From Pseudooceanicola sp. HF7 (lineage in GTDB: Bacteria; Pseudomonadota; Alphaproteobacteria; Rhodobacterales; Rhodobacteraceae): DNA of 64,000 nt. The notes beneath the pieces are model-generated. The model made no database searches, had not been told where the DNA came from, and saw only the letters and a list, made by a program, of their open reading frames with translations. A program made the translations under genes and the position numbers. Shown in pieces: positions 44,101 to 51,590 of the stretch. Location of the stretch: positions 186,001-250,000 of the forward strand of contig NZ_JAATOW010000003.1 in the NCBI RefSeq assembly GCF_011806405.1, in the 5' to 3' direction. Within the stretch, counting starts at the first letter, position 1, and each line of letters opens with the position of its first letter.

Positions 44101-44508
44101 CAGGCGCAGTTCCTCAAGCCAACGGTCATCACGCTGGTCTACGGGCTGGGCTTCGGCATGGTGCTTGTGCTTTTCGTGGTGCCGGCGCTGGTGGCCATGC
44201 AGCACGACCTGATGCGGATGCGTCAGGCGCTGTCCCGTGCGCTGCGGTCCCGGCGGGCCTCGGGTCTCCGGGTGTTGAACTGGGCGGGCGTGGCGCTGAT
44301 GGCGGTGTGGTTCGCGGCAACGCTTGGGCCCGCGCTCTGGCAGGGCCAGGTCTGGGCCCCGCTGGCCGGAGTGGTGCCGCTTCTGGCCGGGGTTGCCCCC
44401 CTGACGGCCGCTCTCTTGCTGTTCCTGGGGGGAATGCTGGGGCTTGTCGCGCTGCTGTTCCTGGTCGGCCTGGCACTGCAGATGCGACAGCGACCCGCAA
44501 GGGGCTAG
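41110..44508 (+). CDS. Efflux RND transporter permease with extra C-terminal helices
   Basis: This 1132-residue pump has the HAE/AcrB-type layout of 12 core helices and two large periplasmic loops. The proton-relay Asp pair in helix 4 is intact (GIVVDDAIVV, near residue 400). Helix 10 reads GLLGMTGIIINDSIVL and lacks the AcrB-type lysine. After helix 12 (LVLFVVPALVAM) about 90 additional residues hold two or three more hydrophobic segments. The gene begins 4 bp after the adaptor gene. No TolC-type channel or regulator is adjacent. The substrate is unknown. Confidence 0.92.
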   Translation: MRRVPGPATGVLSYFTRHRTAANLLLVLMLAAGLAALPRMRAQQFPDVIVDDIRVSVGWQGAGAEDVDRAIVQVLEPALLAVEGVAESEADSTEGRARIDLEFEPGWDMARAADDVQAAVDSVTNLPEEADLPEVTRSAWRDRVTDVIVTGPVGMDQLARFADEFVARLFAEGVTRTTIRGLAAPRTVIEVPSLALMTHDLTLAEISDAIAAEVDGDPAGDVTGANARVRTGTEKRSADQIAGIVLRSEPGGNTLTVGDVARIRVEGVDRLRTYFVGDDPAISVRVDRSDKGDAIAIQRQVEEVAAQMQATLPEGTRLDLIRTRADRIAGRIEILLDNGATGLLLVLCLLFLFLNARTAIWVAAGIPVAMLTAIALMYAGGLTLNLISLFALIITLGIVVDDAIVVAEYADARVRDHGEPPVMAAENAARRMAMPVFSATVTTVIAFFGLTVIEGRFGEMIADIPFTVITVLLASLVECFLILPNHMSHALAGGGEERWYDVPSRTFNRGFEWARERLFRPFMAGIIRARYPVLALVVVLLASQVALFIRGDLQWRFFNAPERGSVTGNFMMAPGAGREDSLAMMREIQRATEAVAQDYEDRYGVSPVAYVLAEIGGNSGAYLSGSDSKDPDQLGAVTIELIDADLRPYSSFAYVADLQEAVQNHPLAEVVSFRGWRSGPGGDSLDVQFYGGSADTLKAASEMLKTELLRYPEVSAVEDNLSYDKQEFILDLTPQGQALGFTIDDLGRVLRHRLNGIEAATYPEGPRSAEIRVSLPEDELTADFLERTMLRSPAGQYVPLADIVRVTQRSGFSTVRRENGLRGISVTGDISEDDPTRAQEIMSALEEEILPNIVAQLQIEYRLSGLAEQESSFLSDALQGLIFVLTGIYLVLAWVFSSWTRPLVVMAIIPFGLVGTFYGHAIWDVPLSMFTVVGLLGMTGIIINDSIVLVTTIDEYAQERGLFPSIIDGAEDRLRPVVLTTLTTVLGLAPLLYERSSQAQFLKPTVITLVYGLGFGMVLVLFVVPALVAMQHDLMRMRQALSRALRSRRASGLRVLNWAGVALMAVWFAATLGPALWQGQVWAPLAGVVPLLAGVAPLTAALLLFLGGMLGLVALLFLVGLALQMRQRPARG

Positions 44509-44515
44509 GCCGCTC

Positions 44516-45319
44516 TCAGCCTGCCTCGCAGCCCGTGATCTCTACCGCGTGATCGCTGCCAAGGACTGTGATCCGGATCCGGGACCGGTCCAACATCATC
44601 GGTCCGCCCAGCACGGTGGTCCGCGCCACAAGCGTTTCGCCCTCGCGATGGGCAAGGGCGTCGGACAGCACCATGCCCGGCTGGCCCGTTTCGAAAACGG
44701 CGGTTTCCATGCGGCCGGCAGGGGGCATCGTCAGGCGTGCCTCGATCCCCAGGCCCTGGGCGTTGGGTTCGAAGCGGCAGGTGGCGCGGCTCACCCGGGC
44801 CTCTTTCGCGGTGAAGGGGCGCCCGGCAAGGGCCGCCACGATCGCCGGGTCACGGCGGGTGGCATCCGGCTCGAGATCCGCGGCGATCTCAAGGCTTAAC
44901 GGAACGCAGACCGTTTCGCAGATCCCCAGCTCTATGCGCCCGTTCAGCATCACGTCTTCGGAGCGGTCGTCCGGGGTGACCCTCAGCGGCAGAACCACGC
45001 GGTGCTTGTACCCGATGGAGCGCAGGCCGCTCAACTCGAAGACCTCGGGGTTGGGCCAGATCACCTCCACGGCGTCGATGTTGCCGGAGCGGCTCCAGTC
45101 GAAGGTGGGGGGGATGCCGGCGCTGCCGGGTTGGCGCCAATAGGTCTTCCAGCCATCCGCAAGGGTCAGCTCGAGACCGGCCATATGCGTTCCGTCCGGC
45201 GCCCGCCAACCGGGCAGCATCCGCGCGGAAATGTAATCGGCATAGGGGTTGGCCACCGCGGGAAGAGCCGCGAAAAGGCACATTGCGGCCGCAGCCAGGG
45301 ATTGCATCCGGAAAGTCAT
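44516..45319 (-). CDS. DsbD alpha-domain-like periplasmic protein (ScsB N-terminal type)
   Basis: This 267-residue exported protein has a signal peptide (cleavage near AVAN) and the N-terminal immunoglobulin-like domain of DsbD/ScsB, with the redox cysteine pair in GICETVCVP (CxxxC). The membrane beta and thioredoxin gamma domains of DsbD are absent, so it must partner another reductant carrier. Two other cysteines (RATCRFEPN and ITGCEAG) could form a structural pair. It converges on the RND gene and is divergent from yqgE. Confidence 0.82.
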   Translation of the reverse strand: MTFRMQSLAAAAMCLFAALPAVANPYADYISARMLPGWRAPDGTHMAGLELTLADGWKTYWRQPGSAGIPPTFDWSRSGNIDAVEVIWPNPEVFELSGLRSIGYKHRVVLPLRVTPDDRSEDVMLNGRIELGICETVCVPLSLEIAADLEPDATRRDPAIVAALAGRPFTAKEARVSRATCRFEPNAQGLGIEARLTMPPAGRMETAVFETGQPGMVLSDALAHREGETLVARTTVLGGPMMLDRSRIRITVLGSDHAVEITGCEAG

Positions 45320-45487
45320 GGCATAGCAATGCCCGGGTACACCTGAAAATCCAATTCACAAAGCGGCGAGAGTTGCGGGATTTTTCCCTCTTTGCATTCG
45401 ATCTGCATCTGAACGGTTGATAAAGGCGTGGGGCAGGCTCACATTCTAGGGAGCCGATGAAAATGGCGGGACGACAGGAGACACATT

Positions 45488-46054
45488 TTGACGACATCCT
45501 TCGACCTGACGGGAAAGATCCTCATGGCCATGCCGGGCATGCCCGATCCGCGTTTTTCCAACTCCGTGATCCTGCTCTGTGCCCATTCCGAGGAAGGGGC
45601 GATGGGGCTGATGATCAACAAGCTGGCCGAGAACGTCTCAAAGGAGGATCTCTTTGATCAGTTGGGGCTGACCGGGCAGGCTGACGCGCTGGAAAGCGCG
45701 GTCCACACGGGTGGGCCGGTGGAGATGGAGCGCGGCTTTGTCCTGCATACGGCGGATTACGAATCCGCCATCTCCAGCCTCTCCGTCGGGGACGGGCTCA
45801 AGATGACCGCGACGCTTGATATCCTGGAGGACATCGCCTCTGGCGACGGGCCGGAGCACGCGATGCTTGCGCTTGGTTACTGCGGCTGGGGGGCAGGTCA
45901 GCTGGAAGGAGAGATCGCCGACAATGGCTGGTTGGTGGGCGATGCCGAAACCAACCTGATCTTCGGTCAGGATGACGCGCAGAAATGGTCCAAGGCGCTG
46001 GCCGCGCAGGGGCTGGATCCGGTGCTGCTGTCAGACGTGGCCGGGCGCGCCTGA
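45488..46054 (+). CDS. YqgE/AlgH family protein
   Basis: This 188-residue cytoplasmic protein matches the YqgE/AlgH fold: GKILMAMPGMPDPRFSNSVI N-terminus, GLMINK, TGGPVEMERGFVLHT and LGYCGWGAGQLEGEI. Members are widespread and conserved, with a link to alginate regulation in Pseudomonas, but the biochemical role is unknown. A GGAG site lies at a suitable distance in the upstream stretch around 45477. Confidence 0.94.
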   Translation: MTTSFDLTGKILMAMPGMPDPRFSNSVILLCAHSEEGAMGLMINKLAENVSKEDLFDQLGLTGQADALESAVHTGGPVEMERGFVLHTADYESAISSLSVGDGLKMTATLDILEDIASGDGPEHAMLALGYCGWGAGQLEGEIADNGWLVGDAETNLIFGQDDAQKWSKALAAQGLDPVLLSDVAGRA

Positions 46055-46060
46055 GCCGTC

Positions 46061-47008
46061 TCAGTCCCGTGGAGCGGCCGCGCGACGCAGCCGGTCATTG
46101 ATGGCGCGGCCAAGGCCTGTATCCGGGATCGGAGCGACCGCAATCGCCTTGGCATTCATCCGGTCCAGTTCATGCATCGCGCGGAACAGGTTCGCTGCGG
46201 CCTCTGTCAGATCGCCGGAGGGCGACAGGTTCAGATCCCCGCCGGAGGGGCCGAAGCCCAGGAAGGTTTCACCGGGGGCAGGGGTCTTGGCCTCAAGCCG
46301 CATGGTGCCCTTGGGCGCATAATGTGACAGCATCTGACCCGGTGCCTCGATCCCCTTGTCAGTTCCGGATGACAGGGTGATCCCTGTCCGCTCACGCACA
46401 TCTTCCGCGGTGATGCTGCCGGGCCGCAAAAGCCGCACGGTGCCATCGGGGTCGACCGCCAGGATCGTCGACTCAAGGCCGACGGTGCAGGGACCGCCAT
46501 CCAGAATCGCCGCGATCCGCCCGCCCAGCCCGGTCATCACGTGTTCTGCCAGCGTCGGAGAGATCCGGCCGGAAGGGTTGGCTGAGGGCGCGGCCAGCGG
46601 TCCGCCTTGCCGCGCGATCAGTGCACGCGCCAGTGGGTGGGCCGGCATCCGGATCGCCAGGGTCGGCAGCCCGGCGGTGACCAGGCCAGAGACCGCAGCC
46701 CCCGCTTTCAGGGGCAGGACAAGCGTCAGGGGACCGGGCCAGAAGGCATCGGCAAGTTGGCGGGCCTGGGGCGGAAGCTCTACCAGCTGGCCGGCCATTT
46801 CCAGGTCAGCCACATGGGCGATCAGCGGATTGAAGGAGGGACGCCCCTTGGCGGCATAGATCTCTGCCACGGCGCGGTCATTGCAGGCATCGCCCGCCAG
46901 CCCGTAGACGGTTTCCGTGGGCATGGCGACAAGCGCACCGGAGCGCAGAAGCGCCGCGGCCTCGTCCAATGCGGCATCTGAACCGTCAAGCTTTCGGGTT
47001 TGCCACAT
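46061..47008 (-). CDS. L-threonylcarbamoyladenylate synthase (Sua5/TsaC type)
   Basis: This enzyme makes threonylcarbamoyl-AMP for t6A37 modification of ANN-decoding tRNAs. The 315-residue Sua5-type protein has an N-terminal YrdC domain (MPTETVYGLAGDA, AAKGRPSFNPLI, SANPSGRISPT) and the C-terminal Sua5 domain (HYAPKG ... GFGPSGGD). The ATG at 47008 is selected by family alignment. The same frame is open far upstream in antisense to the acyl-CoA dehydrogenase but that is not coding. Confidence 0.94.
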   Translation of the reverse strand: MWQTRKLDGSDAALDEAAALLRSGALVAMPTETVYGLAGDACNDRAVAEIYAAKGRPSFNPLIAHVADLEMAGQLVELPPQARQLADAFWPGPLTLVLPLKAGAAVSGLVTAGLPTLAIRMPAHPLARALIARQGGPLAAPSANPSGRISPTLAEHVMTGLGGRIAAILDGGPCTVGLESTILAVDPDGTVRLLRPGSITAEDVRERTGITLSSGTDKGIEAPGQMLSHYAPKGTMRLEAKTPAPGETFLGFGPSGGDLNLSPSGDLTEAAANLFRAMHELDRMNAKAIAVAPIPDTGLGRAINDRLRRAAAPRD

Positions 47009-47173
47009 GGTCGTCCTCTGGTCGCGCGGGCCGTGACGCGGCGTTTGGGTTGATGAAAAGGGTCTCCGGGGTACGGTATTACTCCGTTGGGCCAGCCATA
47101 TCGCGCGGCTCGCGTCTTGCCAAGCCGGGCAGGGGCTGCCCCCGCCAGGCCAGGCTGCTGAGGAGGAAAGACC

Positions 47174-48901
47174 ATGCCCTTTCGTGCGCCTGTCGCCGAG
47201 TTCCGCTTCCTGTTCGACCATGTCGTCGGCTTTAACCAGGTTGCCGCATCCGAGCGTTTCGCCGAGGCCTCTCCGGATACGGTAGAGGCGATCCTGACGG
47301 AGATCGCCCGCCTGACGGAAGACGTCTGGGCCCCCCTGCAGCGCAATGGCGATGTCGATCCGGCCATGCTGGAGAACGGCTCTGTCCGGACCTCGAAGGG
47401 GTTCGCCCAAGGGTTCCAGGCGCTGGCTGAAGGTGGCTGGATGGGCCTTTCCGCGCCAGAGAGTTACGGCGGGATGGACCTGCCCATGACCCTGACGAGC
47501 GCGATGAACGACATGCTCTCCTCCGCCTGCCTGTCCCTGGCGCTCAACCCGCTTCTGACCCAGGGCCAGATGGAAGCGCTGGAGCACCATGCCTCTGACG
47601 ACCTGAAGGACCTCTACCTGCCAAAGCTCATCTCCGGCGAATGGACCGGTACGATGAACCTGACCGAACCACAGGCGGGGTCTGACGTTGGCGCGCTGCG
47701 CACAAAGGCAGAGCCGCTTGACGACGGGACCTATGCTGTCAGCGGGCAGAAGATCTACATCTCCTGGGGGGATCACGATTTCGGCGGCAATGTCTGCCAC
47801 CTTGTGCTTGCGCGGCTGCCCGATGCCGCGCCGGGGACACGCGGCATCAGCCTGTTCATGGTGCCGAAGTACCTGCCCAACGAGGATGGCTCCCTTGGAG
47901 AGGCCAACAGCCTGCGGGTGGTCAGCCTTGAGCACAAGATGGGCCTGCATGGCTCTCCCACGGCGGTGATGGAGTACGACGGCGCGAAAGGCTGGATCGT
48001 CGGGGAGCCTCACAAGGGCATGGCCGCGATGTTCACGATGATGAACAACGCCCGTCTTGGCGTGGGCATCCAAGGGATCGGCGTGGCCGAGGGGGCCTAC
48101 CAGCATGCCTTGGCCTTTGCGCAGGACCGCCAGCAGGGCCGGACCCCGCTGAGCGGCAAGCCGGGCGGCACCGGAGCGATCGTGGATCATGCCGATGTGC
48201 GCCGGATGCTGGCGACGATGCGGGCCGATGTCTTTGCCGCCCGGGCTATCGCGCTGAGCTGCGCCGTGGCGCTCGACATGGGCAAGGCCACGCAAGAGGC
48301 GGCATGGCAGGCGCGCGCGGCCTTCCTGACGCCCATCGCAAAGGCCTTCGGAACCGAAGTCGGGATGCGCGTGTCCGAAACCGGCATGCAGGTACACGGC
48401 GGCATGGGCTATATCGAGGAAACAGGCGCCAGCCAGTTCTACCGCGACGTCCGGGTCACCGCGATCTACGAAGGCACCAATGGCATCCAGGCCATGGACC
48501 TGGTGGGGCGCAAGCTGGCCGACGGGGGCGAAGCCGCCTTTGCCATCATCGAAGAGATGCAGGGCCTGGTCGAAGCCGCACGTGGCCACCATGATTCCCT
48601 GGCAGAACCGCTCTGGCAGGCGGTGGAAACCCTGCGCGAGGCCACCGAATGGATGGTGGCGCAGGAGGAGATGAACCGGCGCTTTGCAGGCTCCGTTCCC
48701 TTCCTGATGGGCTTTGCCCGTGTCTTCGGCGGCTATGCCCACCTCAAGGCCGCCATGGCAGAGGGCGGCGAGGGGCCGCGCTCGCGGCTGGCCGCCTTCT
48801 ACATCGCCCGGCTCCTGCCGGAACATGTGGGCTTGCTGGCCCATGCGGTGGCGGGCGATGAGGACCTTTATGCCCTGAGTGTCGAGGATCTGACCGCGTG
48901 A
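47174..48901 (+). CDS. Long-form acyl-CoA dehydrogenase (DmdC-like)
   Basis: This 575-residue FAD enzyme oxidises an acyl-CoA. It has the ACAD signature MNLTEPQAGSDVG (about residues 162-174), SWGDHDFGGN, LGVGIQGIGVAEGA, MQVHGGMGYIEETGA and IYEGTNGIQAMDLVGRKL. A C-terminal domain of about 100 residues, absent in short ACADs, is the layout of DmdC (methylmercaptopropionyl-CoA dehydrogenase of the DMSP pathway) and AidB-like enzymes. By recollection it resembles DmdC in its N-terminal region. No dmdA/B/D is adjacent. A GAGGAGG ribosome site precedes the ATG. Confidence 0.88.
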   Translation: MPFRAPVAEFRFLFDHVVGFNQVAASERFAEASPDTVEAILTEIARLTEDVWAPLQRNGDVDPAMLENGSVRTSKGFAQGFQALAEGGWMGLSAPESYGGMDLPMTLTSAMNDMLSSACLSLALNPLLTQGQMEALEHHASDDLKDLYLPKLISGEWTGTMNLTEPQAGSDVGALRTKAEPLDDGTYAVSGQKIYISWGDHDFGGNVCHLVLARLPDAAPGTRGISLFMVPKYLPNEDGSLGEANSLRVVSLEHKMGLHGSPTAVMEYDGAKGWIVGEPHKGMAAMFTMMNNARLGVGIQGIGVAEGAYQHALAFAQDRQQGRTPLSGKPGGTGAIVDHADVRRMLATMRADVFAARAIALSCAVALDMGKATQEAAWQARAAFLTPIAKAFGTEVGMRVSETGMQVHGGMGYIEETGASQFYRDVRVTAIYEGTNGIQAMDLVGRKLADGGEAAFAIIEEMQGLVEAARGHHDSLAEPLWQAVETLREATEWMVAQEEMNRRFAGSVPFLMGFARVFGGYAHLKAAMAEGGEGPRSRLAAFYIARLLPEHVGLLAHAVAGDEDLYALSVEDLTA

Positions 48902-49944
48902 CACACTTGGCCCCCATCCGCTTTCCCTGGGAAGTGCCGCCGGAACATGGCAGCGCAGTTGAGGTTGCGGAGGGGGTCCTGTGGTTCCGCCTGCCGCTGC
49001 CCATGGCGCTGGATCACGTGAATATCTACGCGCTGGACGACGGCGACAGCTGGACCCTGGTGGATACGGGGCTTGATACGCCTGAAAGCCGTGAGATCCT
49101 GCAAGGGCTGCTGGCCGGTCCGCTGGCGGGCAAGCCCCTGCGCCGCGTGCTACTGACCCATCACCACCCGGATCATTGCGGGCTGGCAGGGTGGTTGCAG
49201 GAGACCCGGGACGCTGAACTGGTGACCTCTCGGACCGCCTGGCTGATGGCGCGGATGCTGCTGCTGGACGAACAGGAGCGCCCCGCCCCCGCAGCGCTGA
49301 CCTTCTGGCGCAGGGCCGGGATGGACCCGGCGATCCTGGCAGAGCGTGAGGCAGAGCGCCCGTTCAACTTCATCGATGCGGTGCACCCGATCCCGGTGGG
49401 ATATACCCGCCTGCAAGAGGGTGACACTTTCTGCGCCGCGGGGCGCACCTGGGACGTGCGTGTCGGCCATGGCCATGCGCCGGAACACCTGACCTTCTGG
49501 TCGCGCGAGGATCCCCTGGTGCTTGGCGGTGATCAGCTTCTGCCCTCCATCAGTCCCAACATCGGGGTCCATCCCACAGAACCCGAGGCTGACCCCCTGG
49601 GCGAATGGATGGAAAGCACGGAGCGGCTGGCGGCCTTCGCACAGGACGATCAGCTTGTGCTGTGCGGTCACAACATGCCCTTCACCGGCTTGCCCATCCG
49701 GTTGCATCAGATGGCGGAAAACCATGTCTCTGCGCTCGCGCGGCTCACCGATCACCTGGCAGAACCGAAGCGGGCGGTGGAGTGTTTCCCGGTCCTGTTC
49801 AGGCGCCGCATCAACAAGGGCACCTACGGGCTTGCCCTTGTCGAAGCCGTTGCGCACCTCAATTACCTCTACAAGCGCGGGCAGGTGACCCGTATCCTGG
49901 GAAAGGATGGCGCCTGGCTTTGGCGCGCGCAAACGGAGGAATAA
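48898..49944 (+). CDS. MBL-fold metallo-hydrolase
   Basis: This 348-residue metallo-beta-lactamase-fold enzyme has the metal motif LTHHHPDHCG (about residues 84-93), the second histidine in VGHGHAPEHL, and the bridging Asp in LGGDQLL. It has a C-terminal extension of about 90 residues typical of the LACTB2/flavoprotein-independent hydrolase group. Its GTG overlaps the acyl-CoA dehydrogenase stop by 4 bp, so it may cleave a thioester made from that enzyme's product. The substrate is unknown. Confidence 0.87.
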   Translation: MTHLAPIRFPWEVPPEHGSAVEVAEGVLWFRLPLPMALDHVNIYALDDGDSWTLVDTGLDTPESREILQGLLAGPLAGKPLRRVLLTHHHPDHCGLAGWLQETRDAELVTSRTAWLMARMLLLDEQERPAPAALTFWRRAGMDPAILAEREAERPFNFIDAVHPIPVGYTRLQEGDTFCAAGRTWDVRVGHGHAPEHLTFWSREDPLVLGGDQLLPSISPNIGVHPTEPEADPLGEWMESTERLAAFAQDDQLVLCGHNMPFTGLPIRLHQMAENHVSALARLTDHLAEPKRAVECFPVLFRRRINKGTYGLALVEAVAHLNYLYKRGQVTRILGKDGAWLWRAQTEE

Positions 49945-49945
49945 G

Positions 49946-50401
49946 ATGGACAACAAGGTGGAAACCAGCGCGGAACATGCGGAAAACGCGGTTCTGCCCT
50001 GCCGTCACGAGGTCCGCACGGATTGCGACACGCCCGAGCCGCCCAAGCCCGAGCAGGTGATAGACCGCCCGGTGTCGACCAAGAGCGCCGCGGCCTGGGC
50101 CTATGAGCGCCTGATCCTCTATATCCAGGACTTCGAGGAAAAGTTGGACCCGGAACAGGAAGCCGTCATGGGGTTCGCCGGTGGCGGCGCTGGCGTGCTT
50201 CGGATCGAGGGCATGGGATACTTTGATCCCGATATCGTCACCTTCACCGGAACGGATACCGAGGGGCGCAAGACCCAGCTGATCCAGCACGTCAGCCAGC
50301 TCTCCGTGATGCTGCGTGCCATGCCCAAGGCCTCTCCGGCGGAAGCGCCCCGGCGCATCGGATTCCGGCTGCGCACGGATCTGGAACGCAGTCAGGTGTA
50401 A
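49946..50401 (+). CDS. DUF6173-like conserved hypothetical protein
   Basis: This 151-residue protein has a charged N-terminal third (many Glu/Pro) followed by a compact alpha/beta domain (AAAWAYERLILYIQDFEEKLD; GGGAGVLRIEGMGYFDPDI). I believe it matches the DUF6173 family but cannot confirm. GGAGGA precedes the ATG at 49946 and the gene begins 1 bp after the MBL stop codon. The FDPDIVTF region suggests a nucleotide- or ion-binding loop only weakly. Function is unknown. Confidence 0.7.
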   Translation: MDNKVETSAEHAENAVLPCRHEVRTDCDTPEPPKPEQVIDRPVSTKSAAAWAYERLILYIQDFEEKLDPEQEAVMGFAGGGAGVLRIEGMGYFDPDIVTFTGTDTEGRKTQLIQHVSQLSVMLRAMPKASPAEAPRRIGFRLRTDLERSQV

Positions 50402-50490
50402 TCTGTCTGCAGTTGCGCGTAAGCGGGTGACAGGGCGGGGGGAATCCGGTAATTGCGGGTCAGGAAAACGGTTGTTGAAGGACTGACAGC

Positions 50491-50625
50491 ATGGCCGAGC
50501 ACAAGCATGGCGAAATGGACACCTCCACCCACGAGAAGACCTTTGAAGGTTTCATTCGTGCAGCGATGATTGTTGCCGGGCTGTCGATCTTCGTGCTGAT
50601 CTTCCTCGCGCTCTTCAACAGCTGA
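50491..50625 (+). CDS. aa3-type cytochrome c oxidase subunit IV
   Basis: This 44-residue protein has a short hydrophilic N-terminus (MAEHKHGEMDTSTHEKTF) and one membrane helix (about residues 21-42), the shape of bacterial aa3 oxidase subunit IV. It assembles with the main oxidase subunits, encoded elsewhere. It is too short for most gene finders. GAAGGACTGACAGC upstream provides the ribosome site. Confidence 0.9.
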   Translation: MAEHKHGEMDTSTHEKTFEGFIRAAMIVAGLSIFVLIFLALFNS

Positions 50626-50660
50626 TCCGGGCGCGTCGCGGACCTGGAACGGAGCTGTCC

Positions 50661-51260
50661 ATGAAATCCATGTTCCTTGCCCTTGCCGCACTTCTGGTGC
50701 TGGCAAGTTGTGGTGTTGGGCGGTCCGGTGCGCCGGAAACGCCGGCCGATGCCGTCACCCGTGGTCCCTGGCGCGACAATGAAGCGCCGTCCCTGACGCT
50801 GGTCACGGTGCGCAACAATCGCTCCGGATCAGGCGGGCATACGGCGCTGAAGATCGTCGCGGATGAGACGGTGATCTTCGATCCCGCGGGCTCTTTCCAC
50901 CATCCGTCCATCCGGCGCACGGGGGACGTGCTGAGCGGCATCGATCCCGGCTTCTGGGACGCGTACAAGAGCATGCACGCACGCGCGACCTACAACGTGC
51001 TGACCCAGAGGGTCGAGGTTGCGCCAGAGGTGGCAGCGAAAGCGCTGGCCCTGGCCCGGGCGCGTGGGCAGGTATCCTCTGCCTATTGTGCGAATTCCAC
51101 CTCCGAGATCCTGAGCCAGCTGCCCGGTTTCGAAGAGATCAACGTCACCTTCTTCCCGGTGAACCTGTCCGACCAGTTCGCGCGGATCACCGGCGTCAAG
51201 GGCGAAGTCCTTTACGAGGATTACACGCCGCCGGGGGCCGAGATGGCAGAGGCCGGCTAG
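50661..51260 (+). CDS. Lipoprotein with possible permuted NlpC/P60-like domain
   Basis: This 199-residue lipoprotein has a lipobox LASC (Cys17) after a hydrophobic leader. The mature part has GSGGHTALKI with His60 before YCANSTSEIL with Cys143. The H-then-C order resembles permuted NlpC/P60 (YiiX/YaeF-like) papain-fold proteins, but the match is by eye and uncertain. Residues around FDPAGSFHH could complete an active site. It would sit in the periplasm attached to a membrane. It follows COX IV by 35 bp but the two look unrelated. Confidence 0.68.
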   Translation: MKSMFLALAALLVLASCGVGRSGAPETPADAVTRGPWRDNEAPSLTLVTVRNNRSGSGGHTALKIVADETVIFDPAGSFHHPSIRRTGDVLSGIDPGFWDAYKSMHARATYNVLTQRVEVAPEVAAKALALARARGQVSSAYCANSTSEILSQLPGFEEINVTFFPVNLSDQFARITGVKGEVLYEDYTPPGAEMAEAG

Positions 51261-51263
51261 GCC

Positions 51264-51590
51264 TCAGCCCGTAATCCAGAGAACCAGGTAGAGGGTCGCG
51301 GCGCCGCCAAGGATCGCCATGATCGTGTTGCGCAGGAAGATCCCCAGGCCCAGGGTCACGACCGCGGCCAGGAAACGCGCAAGGTCAAAAACACCATCGG
51401 TGCCGGCGGGCCAGGCGACCATGGGGGCGACCAGTGCCGGAAGCACGGCCACGGCCGTGTAGCGCAGGTGACGCAGCAGCCACTCCGGCATCGGACGGCT
51501 GCCGATGATACCCAGGAAGACGAAGCGCAGCAGGAAACTGCCCAGGCCCAGCCCGATGATCACGGCCCAGAGATCCACGCGGTCGATCAT
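51264..51590 (-). CDS. azlD: AzlD family branched-chain amino-acid export subunit
   Basis: This 108-residue membrane protein has four hydrophobic segments and the AzlD-type GLGLGSFLLRF and YTAVAVLPALVAP stretches. It is the small subunit of the AzlCD exporter. The start overlaps the azlC stop by 4 bp, as is usual for this pair. Confidence 0.9.
   Translation of the reverse strand: MIDRVDLWAVIIGLGLGSFLLRFVFLGIIGSRPMPEWLLRHLRYTAVAVLPALVAPMVAWPAGTDGVFDLARFLAAVVTLGLGIFLRNTIMAILGGAATLYLVLWITG

Noticed and set aside
47009-48904. Upstream part of a 947-codon minus-strand frame ending in sua5
   Set aside because: Only the last 315 codons (46061-47008) match the Sua5 family; the rest is antisense to the acyl-CoA dehydrogenase with shadow-like composition.
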